Source of the DNA: Gammaproteobacteria bacterium
GTDB lineage: Bacteria; Pseudomonadota; Gammaproteobacteria; Pseudomonadales; Ketobacteraceae
Reading direction: 5' to 3'
Assembly: GCA_013178375.1 (NCBI GenBank)
Contig: JABLXQ010000006.1
Location: forward strand, 62,001 to 126,000
Length of the DNA: 64,000 nt
In this document: positions 38,722-51,945 of the stretch, piece after piece
How the letters are laid out: each line of letters starts with the position of its first letter
Position numbering within the stretch: position 1 is the first letter of the stretch
Translations under genes and position numbers: made by a program
Notes under the pieces: model-generated
What the model saw: only the letters and a program-made list of their open reading frames with translations
The model's database searches: none
What the model was told of the DNA's origin: nothing

Positions 38722-40559
38722 TCAGCGCGGGCCCCGGGCCAGATAAGGTTTCCAGCCGCCGAGTTCAGTGATGTCTTCCGCCCCCTGCAGGCCGTAGGGT
38801 TCGCAGATGAAACCGGATTCCCAGCGGCCGTCCGCCAGTTCCACCTTGCCGATGCCCAGCGGTGCGGCGATGTCGGCGACGAAGGAACCGAACTGCTCGC
38901 GCGGCACGGCCCAGACTTCCACCGGCAGCGCGACGCCGTTTGCTTCCCGCATCAGGCCCGGCCGGAACGGCGGCCCACCGGCGAGAGCGTACATGCGGTA
39001 GCGCGCTGCGGTGGTGGTGGATTCGATTTTGTGCGCGCCGCGTTCCGCCAGTTGCCAGTGCAGGGCGAGACCTTCCAGATGGGCGCCGCACACCACCACG
39101 GGAATGAACGGTTGCGGGCCTTTGGCGCTGAACGTACAGGGCGGATTTTTCAATGCGGTGGCGCCCAGTGTGGGCGCGGCGACGGCGTGCAGTTGCGCCG
39201 CCAGTGCCAGCAGGCGTTTGTCCTCGAACGCGCGGTGAAACAGGGTGACGCCGAAACCGCAACCGTGCTGGAAAAATCCGGTGGGCACGGTGACCGCCGC
39301 CAGATCCATCAGGTTCATGAAATTGTTGTAGTAGCCCAGATTGGAATTGAGCTGGATCGGGTCGGACTGCACTTCGCCAATGCGGTAAGTGGTACCGATG
39401 GTGGGCGTGATGATGGCGTCCACGGCTTGCAGCAGCGGTTGCGCCTGCTGAATCAGTTGCTGCAACTGGTATTGGGCGCGGAAGCTGTCCAGCGCCGATA
39501 ATTCCAGGCCGGCTTCCACGATGCGGCGGATCACCGGCAGCAACGCGGCGGGATTCTGTTCCAGCAATGCCTGCGTCACCAGAGTGCGCTCCGCCACCCA
39601 GGGGCCCTGGTACAGCAGACGCGCCGCCGCCACGAACGGCGCAATGGACATTTCACGAAGGGTCCAGCCCAGCGTTTGCAGATGATCGATGCTGCGGGTG
39701 AAGCAGTCCTGGGCATCGCTGTCGCCGAAAAATTCCAGCTCGGATTTTGCCGGCACGCCGATCACTGGCGTGGTGGCGGGCGGGCCGAAATATCGCTTGC
39801 TGTTGGAATAGGGATTGGCATGGCTGAAGGCGTCGCTGGCATCAAAGCGGGCAGCGATGTCGAACACGCGGTTGGCGTCGGCGCAGGTGAGGGCGAAGAT
39901 GCTGATGCAGTCCAGGCTGCGGCAGGCGGGCACCAGTCCCTGCGTGCTCAGCAATCCTTTCGACGGTTTCAGGCCGACGATGTTGTTGAGCGCGGCGGGC
40001 ACGCGGCCAGAGCCGGCGGTGTCGGTGCCCAGGGAAAAGCTGGCCCAGCCTTTCGCCACCGCCAGCGCGGAGCCGGAACTGGAGCCGCCGGAAATATAAT
40101 CCGCATTGAATGCGTTGTGGCAGGGGCCCCAGGGTTCCGGCGAGCGCACGCCTACCAGCCCGGTGGCGAACTGGTCCAGATTGGTTTTGCCCAGCGGAAT
40201 CGCGCCAGCGGCCACCAGCAGTTCCACCACGTGCGCGGATTTTTGCGGCGTGTAGGCAAATGCCGGGCATGCGGCGGTGGTAGGAATGCCCGCCAGATCG
40301 ATATTGTCCTTGATGGCGAACGGAATGCCGTACAGCGGTAACTGGTCGGCGGATTTGCCCTCCAGATTGCGCAGGTAGGGTTCCACTTCCTGCGCCGACA
40401 GTGCGTGAATCCACACCGGATTGGAGGTGTCCCGCGCGAATTCCGCCTGCAGGGTTTGCAGCAGCTGCGCCGGCGTGAAATCGCCGTTGCGGTAATGCTG
40501 CAGCAGACCGGGAATGGTCATGTCGATGCGGTTCAGTTGCAGATTGCTCGCGTTGGACA

Positions 40560-40560
<1 letters not shown>
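38722..40560 (-). CDS. atzF: Allophanate hydrolase
   Basis: Amidase-signature enzyme of 612 residues that hydrolyses allophanate to ammonia and CO2, the final step of guanidine or urea carboxylation. The Ser-cisSer-Lys triad is visible: Lys in PFAIKDNID, serines in SGGSSSGSALA and LGTDTAGSGRVPAA. A C-terminal domain (about 450-612) of the AtzF type follows. The ATG overlaps the carboxylase stop by one base (TGATG). Last gene of the guanidine operon. Confidence 0.93.
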
Positions 40561-44195
<3,635 letters not shown>

Positions 44196-44290
44196 GATGG
44201 TGTGCCTGTCATGTTGTGCGGGTCGTCCCGCTTGCAGTTTCGCTTGCGGCGGTCGTCCACCGAAAGGATGCACGTTGTCAAAGTAGCGTA

Positions 44291-44400
44291 AGGCTTGGAG
44301 GGGAATTCAGATTCTGGACTCTCTGCGACATGGATGTCGCGGAGAAGCCCCCAGGGATGGGTTCACGGCGTGTCCAGAATCTGAATTCCCCTCCAAGCCT
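44291..44400. repeat. Palindromic element: perfect 29-bp inverted repeat with nested hairpin
   Basis: Arms at 44291-44319 and 44372-44400 are perfect reverse complements over 29 bases. Inside the 52-base loop is a second stem, GCGACAT/ATGTCGC (extended by TCTC/GAGA through one G-T pair), followed by the segment AGGGATGGGTTCACGG. I recall similar inner sequences as interspersed intergenic repeats in marine Gammaproteobacteria. It lies inside the guanidine operon between the deiminase and carboxylase genes, so its transcript would form a long hairpin. Confidence 0.85.
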
Positions 44401-44436
44401 GAAGCGGACCCGACGGAAGCGTCAACCGGGTCAGTC

Positions 44437-45075
44437 TCAATTCCAGATAATCACTTCAACCGGCGTCGGGTTATACCCATTGCACGGATTGTTCAGCTGC
44501 GGACAATTGGAAATCAGCACAACAACATCCATCGCAGCCTTCATCTCCACATACTTCCCCGGCGCCGAAATCCCGTCTGCAAACGTCAACCCGCCATCCG
44601 CCGTCACCGGCACATTCATAAAAAAATTGATGTTGTGAGTAATATCACGCTTGCTCATGCCGAACTTCTCATTCTGCACCACCGCCAGCAGATAACTGTC
44701 ACGGCACGCATGCATGCAACGCTTCTCCAGCGCATAACGCACCGTATTGCTCTCGGTGGCACAGGCGCCCCCCAGCGTGTCATGCCGGCCGCAAGTGTCC
44801 GCCGTAATCTCCAGCATCAGATTGCCGCGATTCGACAACAGCTTCGTTCCCGCCGTCAGATACACATTGCCCTGCTCCCGAATCGTATCCATCGCACTGT
44901 ACCGTTCCGCCGGATCTTTCACGCTGTAAAACAGCGTATCCGCCGCCTGGTTCCCTTCCAGATCCAGAATCCGCAGCGTCTGGCCGTGCTTCAGCTTGTG
45001 CATCCAGTAATCCCCGGCCGGCACAATCTCCTTGTGCACCGCATCGGCCGGATTCAGTGTGCTTTCCTTGATCAT
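44437..45075 (-). CDS. Carboxyguanidine deiminase subunit (DUF1989, urea carboxylase-associated)
   Basis: DUF1989 protein of 212 residues; with the upstream partner it is expected to form the deiminase (CgdAB) that converts carboxyguanidine to allophanate. Features: [29 protein letters not shown], the Cys-bearing segment [16 protein letters not shown] and [17 protein letters not shown]. In older annotation this is a urea carboxylase-associated protein. It overlaps the partner gene by four bases. Which subunit is A or B I cannot say. Confidence 0.88.
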   Translation of the reverse strand: MIKESTLNPADAVHKEIVPAGDYWMHKLKHGQTLRILDLEGNQAADTLFYSVKDPAERYSAMDTIREQGNVYLTAGTKLLSNRGNLMLEITADTCGRHDTLGGACATESNTVRYALEKRCMHACRDSYLLAVVQNEKFGMSKRDITHNINFFMNVPVTADGGLTFADGISAPGKYVEMKAAMDVVVLISNCPQLNNPCNGYNPTPVEVIIWN

Positions 45076-45839
45076 GACCGCGCTCCCCCTTGCATCAGAC
45101 CTGCGTGCACCAGTCCCAGATGATACAAGCGGTTATTCTCAAACCCGCGCTGGTTTTCCGGGCGGAAATTGCGACAGAAATCATCGTCCGCCACCGGCGC
45201 CGCCCTGAAAATCTCACATTGCACCGGCTTGCGCGGAAATTCACTCGCCATATTCAGCGGATGCGGACAAGTGTGCAGCAGCACCAGCGTATCCATCTCG
45301 AAACGCAGGCTGATACTGGCACCTGCGCGGGCAGCGCCAGCATCCAGGCTTAAATTACCCGCGTCATCCACCACCACCTTGCTGAACAGATTCAGATTCG
45401 CCGCCATATCCTTTTCCCCCAGCCCGTATTTCGCCAGCTCCACCAGAAAACTGTCGTGGCCGTTCAGGTACCAGTCGTTGCGAAAATCCTGGTAAGAATG
45501 CCGGCCCCAGCGCGCGGCCGTTTTCTTCGCATCGCTGTTGCCGCATACGGTTTCATGCCAGCCGAAATCATCCGCCACGATGGACGCGAAAATGCGCCCC
45601 ATATCGGAATACAGACAATTGCCGGTGGTCAGTTTGAACGTGTGCTGGCATTTCAACGTGTCCGGCGCGTTATAGCGCTCCAGCAGATCCTCCGGGTTGT
45701 AGAACAGCAGGCCGACATTGGCACCGCCTTCCACATCCGTCAGCTGCAAAATAGTGCCGCGTCGCATTTTCAGCGACCAGTGCGCGGCGCCGGGCATCCG
45801 ATACTGGTACAGGCTTTCCTGAAACAAGGCAGAAGTCAT
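45072..45839 (-). CDS. Carboxyguanidine deiminase subunit (DUF1989, urea carboxylase-associated)
   Basis: Second DUF1989 protein, 255 residues, paralogous to its neighbour: [29 protein letters not shown] matches the partner's start, followed by [37 protein letters not shown] and [11 protein letters not shown]. It has an extra C-terminal tail. ATG 45839 overlaps the ABC ATPase stop (four bases), which fixes the start although the frame is open to 46001. Cytoplasmic. Confidence 0.88.
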   Translation of the reverse strand: MTSALFQESLYQYRMPGAAHWSLKMRRGTILQLTDVEGGANVGLLFYNPEDLLERYNAPDTLKCQHTFKLTTGNCLYSDMGRIFASIVADDFGWHETVCGNSDAKKTAARWGRHSYQDFRNDWYLNGHDSFLVELAKYGLGEKDMAANLNLFSKVVVDDAGNLSLDAGAARAGASISLRFEMDTLVLLHTCPHPLNMASEFPRKPVQCEIFRAAPVADDDFCRNFRPENQRGFENNRLYHLGLVHAGLMQGGARS

Positions 45840-46633
45840 GCTGCATTTCCTTCCATCGTCAGCTCCTGCGTCACCTGCAGTTGCTGATCTATTTTCTGGT
45901 ACAGAGACCGGTCGGACTGGCCCACCGGAATGTCGTAGGTGATGCGCGCGCCAAACGCGCCGGGTGCCTGCGGATCGTGGCGGGGCTTGTCGAAAACCCA
46001 CAGCCGCGTGCCCAGCAAAAACCCTTCCTTCAGATCATGGGTGATCATGAAAATGGTGAGCTGATGCTGCTTCCACAACTCCAACACCAGCTTGTGCATG
46101 TCGGCGCGAATACCGGGGTCCAGCGCGCCGAACGGTTCGTCCAGCAGCAGGATCGCCGGCTTGCGGATCAGCGACTGCGCGATCGCCAGCCGTTGCTGCA
46201 TGCCGCCCGACAGTTCGTGCGGATATTTTTTGATGGCAGCCGTCAGGCCCACTTTTTCCAGCATCGCCAGCGCTTCCTGCTTGGCGGTGCGGCGGGCGCT
46301 GCCAAACAGTTTACCCAGCAACGGGCTGTGTTCCAGCTCCCGCGCCAGCATCACGTTTTTCAACACCGTAAGATGGGGAAACACCGAATAACGCTGGAAC
46401 ACAATGCCGCGCTGCTGGCTGGGTTCGTCCGGAATTGGCGCGTCTTCCAGCAAAATGGCGCCGCGCGACGGTGATTCCGTACCCAGCAACATTTTCAGAA
46501 ACGTGGTTTTGCCGCAGCCGGACGCGCCAACAATGGTGATGAAATCGCCCTTGTTGACGCGGGCATTGATGCGCTCCAGCACCACCTGATCGGCGTATTC
46601 CTTCCATAGATTGCGGATCTGGATATAGCTCAC
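45836..46633 (-). CDS. ABC transporter ATP-binding protein (guanidine-type, SsuB/TauB-like)
   Basis: ATPase of 265 residues: Walker A GASGCGKTT, signature LSGGMQQRLAIAQSL, Walker B ILLLDEPFGALDPG, H-loop ITHDLKEG. It resembles the nitrate/sulfonate/taurine group found beside carboxylase operons. It overlaps the permease by four bases and the deiminase gene by four bases, showing tight coupling in the operon. Confidence 0.93.
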   Translation of the reverse strand: MSYIQIRNLWKEYADQVVLERINARVNKGDFITIVGASGCGKTTFLKMLLGTESPSRGAILLEDAPIPDEPSQQRGIVFQRYSVFPHLTVLKNVMLARELEHSPLLGKLFGSARRTAKQEALAMLEKVGLTAAIKKYPHELSGGMQQRLAIAQSLIRKPAILLLDEPFGALDPGIRADMHKLVLELWKQHQLTIFMITHDLKEGFLLGTRLWVFDKPRHDPQAPGAFGARITYDIPVGQSDRSLYQKIDQQLQVTQELTMEGNAA

Positions 46634-47463
46634 GACTTGCCTCCGTCACCGGTCTGGCTGTGGAACCAGGGGAAACTCCACTGCGATATTTTCTTCAGCC
46701 CGTAGTCGATGAAAAACGCCAGCAACGTAATCCAGATCACGTAGGGCAGAATCACGTCCATCGCCAGATAACGCCGTACCAGAAAAATCCGGTAGCCCAG
46801 GCCGTCAGTGGAAGCAATGGCTTCTGCCGCAATCAGGAACAGCCAGGCCGACCCCAGTGCCAGCCGCACCGATGCGAGCAGGCGCGGCAGAATCTGCGGG
46901 AGCACCACGCGCAGGATGATCTGCCAGCTGCTGGCGCCGAGAGTCTGTGCCTTGATCAGCTGTTCCGCTGGAATTTCCAGTACCCTTTGTTGCATGTCGC
47001 GGATCAGCGCCGGCGTGATGCCGATGATGATCAGCATCACTTTCGCCAGTTCATCCATGCCGAAAATGATAAACAGGATCGGCAGGATCGCCATCGGTGG
47101 AATCAGCGACAAAAACGTCACCAGCGGCGACAGCGGCGCACGGGCAAACGGTATTGCACCGTTCAGAATCCCGAACGCCAGCCCCGCCAGCGCACTGATA
47201 CCGACGCCCAGGCCCAGCCGGATCAGACTGCTGCCGGTATCCACCCACAACAGATAATCACCGCTGCGTTTGTCCGGCTCGAACGCCATGCGCTGGATCG
47301 CGTCGGCGAAGCTGCCCATGGCGGGCAGCAGTTTGTCACCGGGATTGTCCGCCAGACGGGCATTGGAGGCCGCCACGTACAGCAGCAACAACAGCAGGAA
47401 CGGCAGCAAAGCCAGCAGCCAGCGCGTTCCATTGTGCGGTTGCAGGTTGATGATTTTTTTCAT
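46630..47463 (-). CDS. ABC transporter permease (guanidine-type, SsuC/TauC-like)
   Basis: Inner-membrane permease of 277 residues with about six helices and the EAA-like loop LIKAQTLGASSWQIILRVVLPQILPRLLAS. Start ATG 47463 follows the binding-protein gene by 23 bases. Works with the ATPase and binding protein of this operon, presumably importing guanidine or a related cation. Confidence 0.92.
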   Translation of the reverse strand: MKKIINLQPHNGTRWLLALLPFLLLLLLYVAASNARLADNPGDKLLPAMGSFADAIQRMAFEPDKRSGDYLLWVDTGSSLIRLGLGVGISALAGLAFGILNGAIPFARAPLSPLVTFLSLIPPMAILPILFIIFGMDELAKVMLIIIGITPALIRDMQQRVLEIPAEQLIKAQTLGASSWQIILRVVLPQILPRLLASVRLALGSAWLFLIAAEAIASTDGLGYRIFLVRRYLAMDVILPYVIWITLLAFFIDYGLKKISQWSFPWFHSQTGDGGKS

Positions 47464-47486
47464 GGCGTCGGCTCAGCGTTTGGTGT

Positions 47487-48554
47487 TTACAGTTTTCCGT
47501 CAAGCGCCATCTGCATGTACGACGGATCGAACCGGAGCTTCACATTTTTGCTGCTGCCGTACAGACCGGCGGCGGTTTCCACCCCGATAAAGCCGGCATC
47601 CGCCGCGCCGTCACCCAGCAGGCCGTGATCGAACGAGAATTTCGCCACGTATTCCATGGTGGTTTTCAGCTGCGCACTGGTGGTGAAAGCGACTGCATCT
47701 TTTGCGGTGTAAAACATTTTGGTAGATGCCAGCTGCGCTTCGAAGCCGGCCAGATCGGTGCCCGATGCCTTGGCCATGAATTCCCGCGCCGCCTTGCCTT
47801 TGGCATCCTGCGCGCTCATGGTGGCCATGATTTCATACCAGGCGCCGACCAGCGCCTTGCCGAATTTCGGATTGGCCTTGAGCACGTCGCTGTTCACCAC
47901 CATCAGGTCGATGATTTCACCGGGAATCTGCGAGGAATCGAACACCTTGTTGCTGTTCGGCATGGTCAGGATTTCCGACAGCAGCGGATTCCAGGTGACG
48001 ACAGAGGTGACATCCGGCGTGGCGAACGCAGCCACCAGATCGGCGTCGGAGGTGTTCACCACTTTCAGGTCTTTTTCGCTCAGGCCAACGCTTTCAAGGC
48101 CGCGCGCCAGCAGATAATGGGAAACGCTCAGCTCCACCAGATTGACGGACTGGCCTTTGATATCAGCGAGGGATTTTTTGCCTTTCAGCACCACGCCGTC
48201 ATTGCCGTTGGAGAAATCTCCCACGATCAGGGCGGTGGAATCGACCCCGCCAGCGGCAGGAATGGTCAGTGCATCCATGTTGGTCATGGTGCAGCCATCG
48301 TATTTGCCAGCGGTATATTGATTGATGGATTCGACGTAATCGTTGATCTGCACCACGTCGATGGCGATGCCGTATTTATCGGCCCATTTCTTGACGATGC
48401 CCTGTTGGGCGCCGTAATCCCATGGCATCCAGCCCACATAAATGGACCAGCACACACTGAAGGATTTTCTTTCTTCAGCATGTGCGATCCCAACAACTGC
48501 AAGAGCGGCACAGAATACGGGTGCGAGGATAAGGGCCTTTAACAGATTGCGCAT
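47487..48554 (-). CDS. ABC transporter substrate-binding protein (guanidine-type, NMT1/TauA-like)
   Basis: Periplasmic binding protein of 355 residues with a Sec signal peptide (cleavage likely after AHA) and the fold-typical start FSVCWSIYVGWMPWDYGAQQGIVKKWADKYGI, then YDGCTMTNMDALTIPAAGG. First gene of the operon, immediately behind the guanidine-I riboswitch (62 bases from aptamer end to start codon). Confidence 0.92.
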   Translation of the reverse strand: MRNLLKALILAPVFCAALAVVGIAHAEERKSFSVCWSIYVGWMPWDYGAQQGIVKKWADKYGIAIDVVQINDYVESINQYTAGKYDGCTMTNMDALTIPAAGGVDSTALIVGDFSNGNDGVVLKGKKSLADIKGQSVNLVELSVSHYLLARGLESVGLSEKDLKVVNTSDADLVAAFATPDVTSVVTWNPLLSEILTMPNSNKVFDSSQIPGEIIDLMVVNSDVLKANPKFGKALVGAWYEIMATMSAQDAKGKAAREFMAKASGTDLAGFEAQLASTKMFYTAKDAVAFTTSAQLKTTMEYVAKFSFDHGLLGDGAADAGFIGVETAAGLYGSSKNVKLRFDPSYMQMALDGKL

Positions 48555-48616
48555 GGTGGAGCTCCCACGGTTACACGTTTAATGGATGGAGGAATCAATG
48601 GCATACCTGCCAGTGT

Positions 48617-48716
48617 CACCTCCCGGGCTTTTATCCCGCCGTGTAACCTTCCCCTGGGAAGGTCGCCAGCTCTCGGACCAGACATCACGCAAACCCGCGT
48701 GACCGGAACCCTAGCT
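48617..48716 (-). ncRNA. Guanidine-I (ykkC) riboswitch
   Basis: Leftward strand shows the conserved aptamer blocks in order: CTAGGGTTCCGG, CTGGTCCGAGAG, then ACACGGCGGGATAAAAGCCCGGGAG described as the terminal conserved loop and stem (position about 48645-48620). Guanidine-I riboswitches switch genes on when guanidine binds. The downstream operon matches guanidine import and degradation. The expression platform between 48616 and 48554 lacks an obvious terminator, so control may be on translation or by another fold. Confidence 0.95.
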
Positions 48717-48820
48717 GTCCATTGTCAATCTGTATGTGTTCAGGAGTACCTTCAATGTCTCATGGCGCATCCGCAGTGAGCGGGCAACCATGCCATTGCA
48801 TTCCTCTGCATTTTATATGA

Positions 48821-48837
48821 AGCAATTGCGGTGCCAA
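48821..48837 (-). promoter_or_regulatory. Sigma-54 (-24/-12) promoter of the guanidine operon
   Basis: Leftward strand TTGGCACCGCAATTGCT: GG and GC exactly ten bases apart, with TGGCAC and TTGCT both consensus. The predicted start near 48810 lies about 95 bases before the riboswitch. It suggests nitrogen-limitation control on top of guanidine sensing. Confidence 0.7.
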
Positions 48838-48900
48838 GCCGGTAAAACCACCGAATGTGGGCTCTCTGCCCTGCTGCTGGGAGCTGAAATGCCATTTTGT

Positions 48901-48941
48901 GGTGCAAAAATAACGTCGGCTGGCGCTGTTGGTGCAAAAAT
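48901..48941 (-). promoter_or_regulatory. Paired direct repeats, candidate NtrC-type half-sites
   Basis: GGTGCAAAAAT occurs on the plus strand at 48901-48911 and 48931-48941, 30 bases (about three helical turns) apart and about 90-130 bases upstream of the predicted sigma-54 start. On the operon strand each reads TTTTTGCACCA, containing the NtrC half-site GCACCA. The second halves are not conserved. Confidence 0.5.
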
Positions 48942-48946
48942 TCCGC

Positions 48947-50092
48947 TCACGAGGAGGCGGGCGTCAGCGCAGTCAGACGCCGGCGCGGAAAACGCCTGCC
49001 ATTCAGCAGCGCACCCACCAGGGTGTCGCGCACCAGAAACTCATGACTCAGCAGGCCCAGCCCCAGGGTGGCGACCAACACCAGTCCGAATTTCAGCGTC
49101 GGTGGCAGCGGCCAGTCGTGCAGAAGGGGCGGCAAAGCAATGGCCAGCGGGAAGTGAATCAGATACAGCCAGTAGGAACTGTTGGACAGATAGCGCACCA
49201 GTGCATTTTCCTGGCGCAGGTAGCGCTGGTACAGCGCCATCACCAGCAGTGCCGCGTACAGTTTGGCCATGCCCAGACTCAGCGCCGAGACCGGATTGAA
49301 GCCGTTGCTCCCGATCTGGCTGGCAAACAGTACGATGTTGGCACTGGCCAGGGACAGCAGACTCCAGAACAACCAGTGTCGGGTGGCGGAGCCGATGCCG
49401 AGCAGCGCGGGTTGCCGGCCGGTCAATCCGGGGTGTCCATATAGCGTGGCGCCCAGTCCGTAACAGGCAAGGTAAAACAGGAATTGTCCCGGGTCCGGCA
49501 ACAGCGCAATGGGTGCTCCGTCCGCCAGCGTCCCGTTTCCGTAGACCGTCAATCCCATGATCAGTCCGAACGGCAGGGCCAGTAAGGTCACCGGCGTCTG
49601 CTGCCAGCGTGCCGGCAGTTGCCAGCCCAAGCGTCCAGACAATGATTGCAGCAGCAGATGAATACCGTAAAACAGGGCCAGGAAGTACAGAAACCACAGA
49701 TGGCGCCATTCGAACATTTCAGTGGCTACCGGCACGGCAGCAGGAGAAAGTGTGCGAGAGCTGGCGTAGATCGCGCGGGTGATCCACTCGTTGGGCAATG
49801 CCAGCAGTAGCAGCGGCAATACGACACGCAGGCTGCGATCGCGCATGAAATGCCGGGCAGACTTGCGTTGCAGGATCAAGGCAGCAAAAAAACCGGCCAC
49901 GATAAAGAACGCCGGCATGCGAAAAAGGTGAATGGCCCCGCAGGCCAGATCAAACAGGCGATGCGAGGCCGGCTCGACATAGGCCCAGTCTTCCCCTGGT
50001 TCAAAATGACTGTAGCTGAGTGCGCAATGAAACAGGATACCCAGCAGCATCATGTGCGCGCGCAGGTGATCCAGATAGTGAAGTCTGCCCAT
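48947..50092 (-). CDS. Acyltransferase 3 family membrane protein (OpgC-like)
   Basis: Integral membrane acyltransferase of 381 residues with about ten helices. It opens with RLHYLDHLRAHMMLLGILFHCALSY, where the early His and the later FRMPAFFIVAGFFAAL are family marks; YLNWLHFP-type ending is represented by SSYWLYLIHFPLAI. Members O-acylate glucans or lipopolysaccharide at the membrane, and the sequence most recalls the OpgC (glucan succinylation) branch. ATG 50092 is preferred; the frame opens at 50167. It lies upstream of, and points towards, the guanidine operon regulatory region; the 392 bases 48555-48946 hold the riboswitch, promoter and repeats listed separately. Confidence 0.85.
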   Translation of the reverse strand: MGRLHYLDHLRAHMMLLGILFHCALSYSHFEPGEDWAYVEPASHRLFDLACGAIHLFRMPAFFIVAGFFAALILQRKSARHFMRDRSLRVVLPLLLLALPNEWITRAIYASSRTLSPAAVPVATEMFEWRHLWFLYFLALFYGIHLLLQSLSGRLGWQLPARWQQTPVTLLALPFGLIMGLTVYGNGTLADGAPIALLPDPGQFLFYLACYGLGATLYGHPGLTGRQPALLGIGSATRHWLFWSLLSLASANIVLFASQIGSNGFNPVSALSLGMAKLYAALLVMALYQRYLRQENALVRYLSNSSYWLYLIHFPLAIALPPLLHDWPLPPTLKFGLVLVATLGLGLLSHEFLVRDTLVGALLNGRRFPRRRLTALTPASS

Positions 50093-50276
50093 AGGTTTTC
50101 CATGCCTTTTCGATGGCGGGGCACGATAGCAGATCCGTTCTGGCCGCAATGTGACGATTCGCTCCAATTTCCATTTTCAGGATATTGTGGGTGCCGTTTT
50201 TTGGCGTGCTGGCTGTCTAGTGGTAATCGGATTTGCAATCAGGGCAGGCAACATGGCAACAGGAAGGAACATCAGG

Positions 50277-50537
50277 ATGGCGTGTACCGCGCTATTGGCG
50301 TTATCCATCTTCGCACTTGGGAATGAAGCCTCGTCGGCGTCGCTGACCCAGGCCCAGCGCGCCGCCAGGGAACAGGAACGCGCCCATCAGCGCCAGCAGA
50401 AAAAATGCGCACGCTATCAGGCCCGGCTCGACCGCATCAACCGCAAGCTGGATGCCGGTTACCGCGAACCCCGTGGTAATGAACTGCGGCAGCAGCGGCG
50501 GGAACTGGAATCACAGCTGTTTCGCGAGTGTCGTTGA
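50277..50537 (+). CDS. Small secreted basic protein of unknown function
   Basis: Protein of 86 residues with a signal peptide (ACTALLALSIFALGNEASSA) and a highly charged helical mature part (RAAREQERAHQRQQKKCARYQARLDRINRKLDAGYREP) with two cysteines, one at the very C terminus (FRECR). ATG 50277 is chosen for AGGAAGGA seven bases upstream; ATG 50253 also possible. Similar short Arg/Gln-rich periplasmic proteins are common and uncharacterised. Confidence 0.65.
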   Translation: MACTALLALSIFALGNEASSASLTQAQRAAREQERAHQRQQKKCARYQARLDRINRKLDAGYREPRGNELRQQRRELESQLFRECR

Positions 50538-50558
50538 GCGGCGCGTTCATGGGTGTGT

Positions 50559-51764
50559 TCACAGGGGCGCGATTTCGTCATGCCTTCCAGTCGGGCCGGC
50601 AATTCCCAACAATGTTGCCAGGCTGATGAACGCGCAGATCGCCATGCCAAACGCCATCGGCTTCAAACTGCCGTCGTGCAGCAGATTCGCCAGCGCTCCG
50701 CACAGCGCGCCCAGCGTGAATTGCAGAATGCCCAGCAACGCACTGGCGGCACCGGCCTGCTGCGGAAAAAAATGCAGGTAGCTCGCCATGCCCTGCGGGT
50801 AAATCAGCCCCATCATGCCGATGCCCAGCATGATCAGCGTCAGCACGACATACAGTGTTGGCTCAAACAATCCCACATACAGCGCCAGCAACAGCATCAT
50901 CACGCACAGCACCGCCACGCCGATGCGACATAACAGCTGCGGCTCCAGCCAGCGCAGGGCCAGCACGCCGGCCCGGTTGGCAACCATCATGGTGAGAATG
51001 TTGGCGCCAAACAGCACGGGAAACAGCGCCTCCGATGCGCCAAAATATTCCATATAGGCGAACGCGGACGTGGACAGAAACACGAACATGGTGGCCGACG
51101 CAAACCCCATCCCCAGCAGATAACCGATGGCGCGACGATGGCGGAACACCACACCGTAATTGTGCGCCATGCCCTCGGCCAGGCTGCGCAGGGAGATCAC
51201 CGCCGCGCGGCCCCGGCTTTCCGGCACTTTCCAGCCCAGCAGCACGAACATCAGCAGCGCATACAGCGCCAGCACGGTGAAAATCGCCCGCCAGCCCGAC
51301 ACCAGCAGCAAACCCGATCCCACTGCCGGTGCCACCAGCGGCGCCGTCGTCATGATCAGGCCGATCAGCGCCATCATGCGCGCCGCATTCTTGCCGTCCT
51401 GGGAATCGCGCACCGTGGCGGCGACGATCACGGTCGCACTGCCACCGCCAAGCGCCTGGGTAAACCGCAGCGCCAGCAGCGCCTGCACTGATTCGCACTG
51501 ACTGATCGCCACACACGACACCGCATACAGCAGCAGACCGAACAATCCCACCGGCTTGCGGCCGATCTGGTCCGAAATCGGGCCACCAAAAAACTGGCCG
51601 ATGGCGCCACCAATCAGATACGCCGGAATCGACGCCTGAATCCATTCGATGTTGGCGTTCAGGTCCCGCGCCATCAATGGGAGGGCGGGCAGATAGGTGT
51701 CGATGGCGAAGGGGGCGACTGCCACCAGGCCGGCGAGAATGGCGGCGAGCAGGAGTGGGTGCAT
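50559..51764 (-). CDS. Bcr/CflA family multidrug efflux MFS transporter
   Basis: Inner-membrane drug:H+ antiporter of 401 residues, twelve helices. The N terminus APFAIDTYLPALPLMARDL and GQFFGGPISDQIGRKPVGLFG are diagnostic of the Bcr/CflA group; RFTQALGGGSATVIVAATVRD and APLVAPAVGSGLL follow. It is convergent with the small secreted gene and divergent from the OmpW-sized barrel gene. Drug specificity unknown. Confidence 0.92.
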   Translation of the reverse strand: MHPLLLAAILAGLVAVAPFAIDTYLPALPLMARDLNANIEWIQASIPAYLIGGAIGQFFGGPISDQIGRKPVGLFGLLLYAVSCVAISQCESVQALLALRFTQALGGGSATVIVAATVRDSQDGKNAARMMALIGLIMTTAPLVAPAVGSGLLLVSGWRAIFTVLALYALLMFVLLGWKVPESRGRAAVISLRSLAEGMAHNYGVVFRHRRAIGYLLGMGFASATMFVFLSTSAFAYMEYFGASEALFPVLFGANILTMMVANRAGVLALRWLEPQLLCRIGVAVLCVMMLLLALYVGLFEPTLYVVLTLIMLGIGMMGLIYPQGMASYLHFFPQQAGAASALLGILQFTLGALCGALANLLHDGSLKPMAFGMAICAFISLATLLGIAGPTGRHDEIAPL

Positions 51765-51945
51765 GGGGTCTTGCTGTCTGGAAGAGTGAACAGGCTTTAT
51801 ACAGAAGAAGCGGCGGGCTGAACAGGCCGGCTGGTCAGGGGGAACCGGGATAACGCCTCCATTGTTGCCTGATTGCAGCTCCCAAACACGCCGACTATGC
51901 TTCCTTAACCCCCCACGTCATACCGTCAGTATTAAGGAGTCTTCC

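Noticed and set aside
44437-45839. Reading the DUF1989 pair as urea-specific accessory proteins
   Set aside because: The riboswitch class upstream is the guanidine-I aptamer, and this gene pair is established as carboxyguanidine deiminase in such operons.
51905-51935. CCCC-rich sequence before the OM barrel gene as another copy of the regulon box
   Set aside because: It lacks the A-x-GG element at the right distance and has no -10 hexamer 21-22 bases further on.
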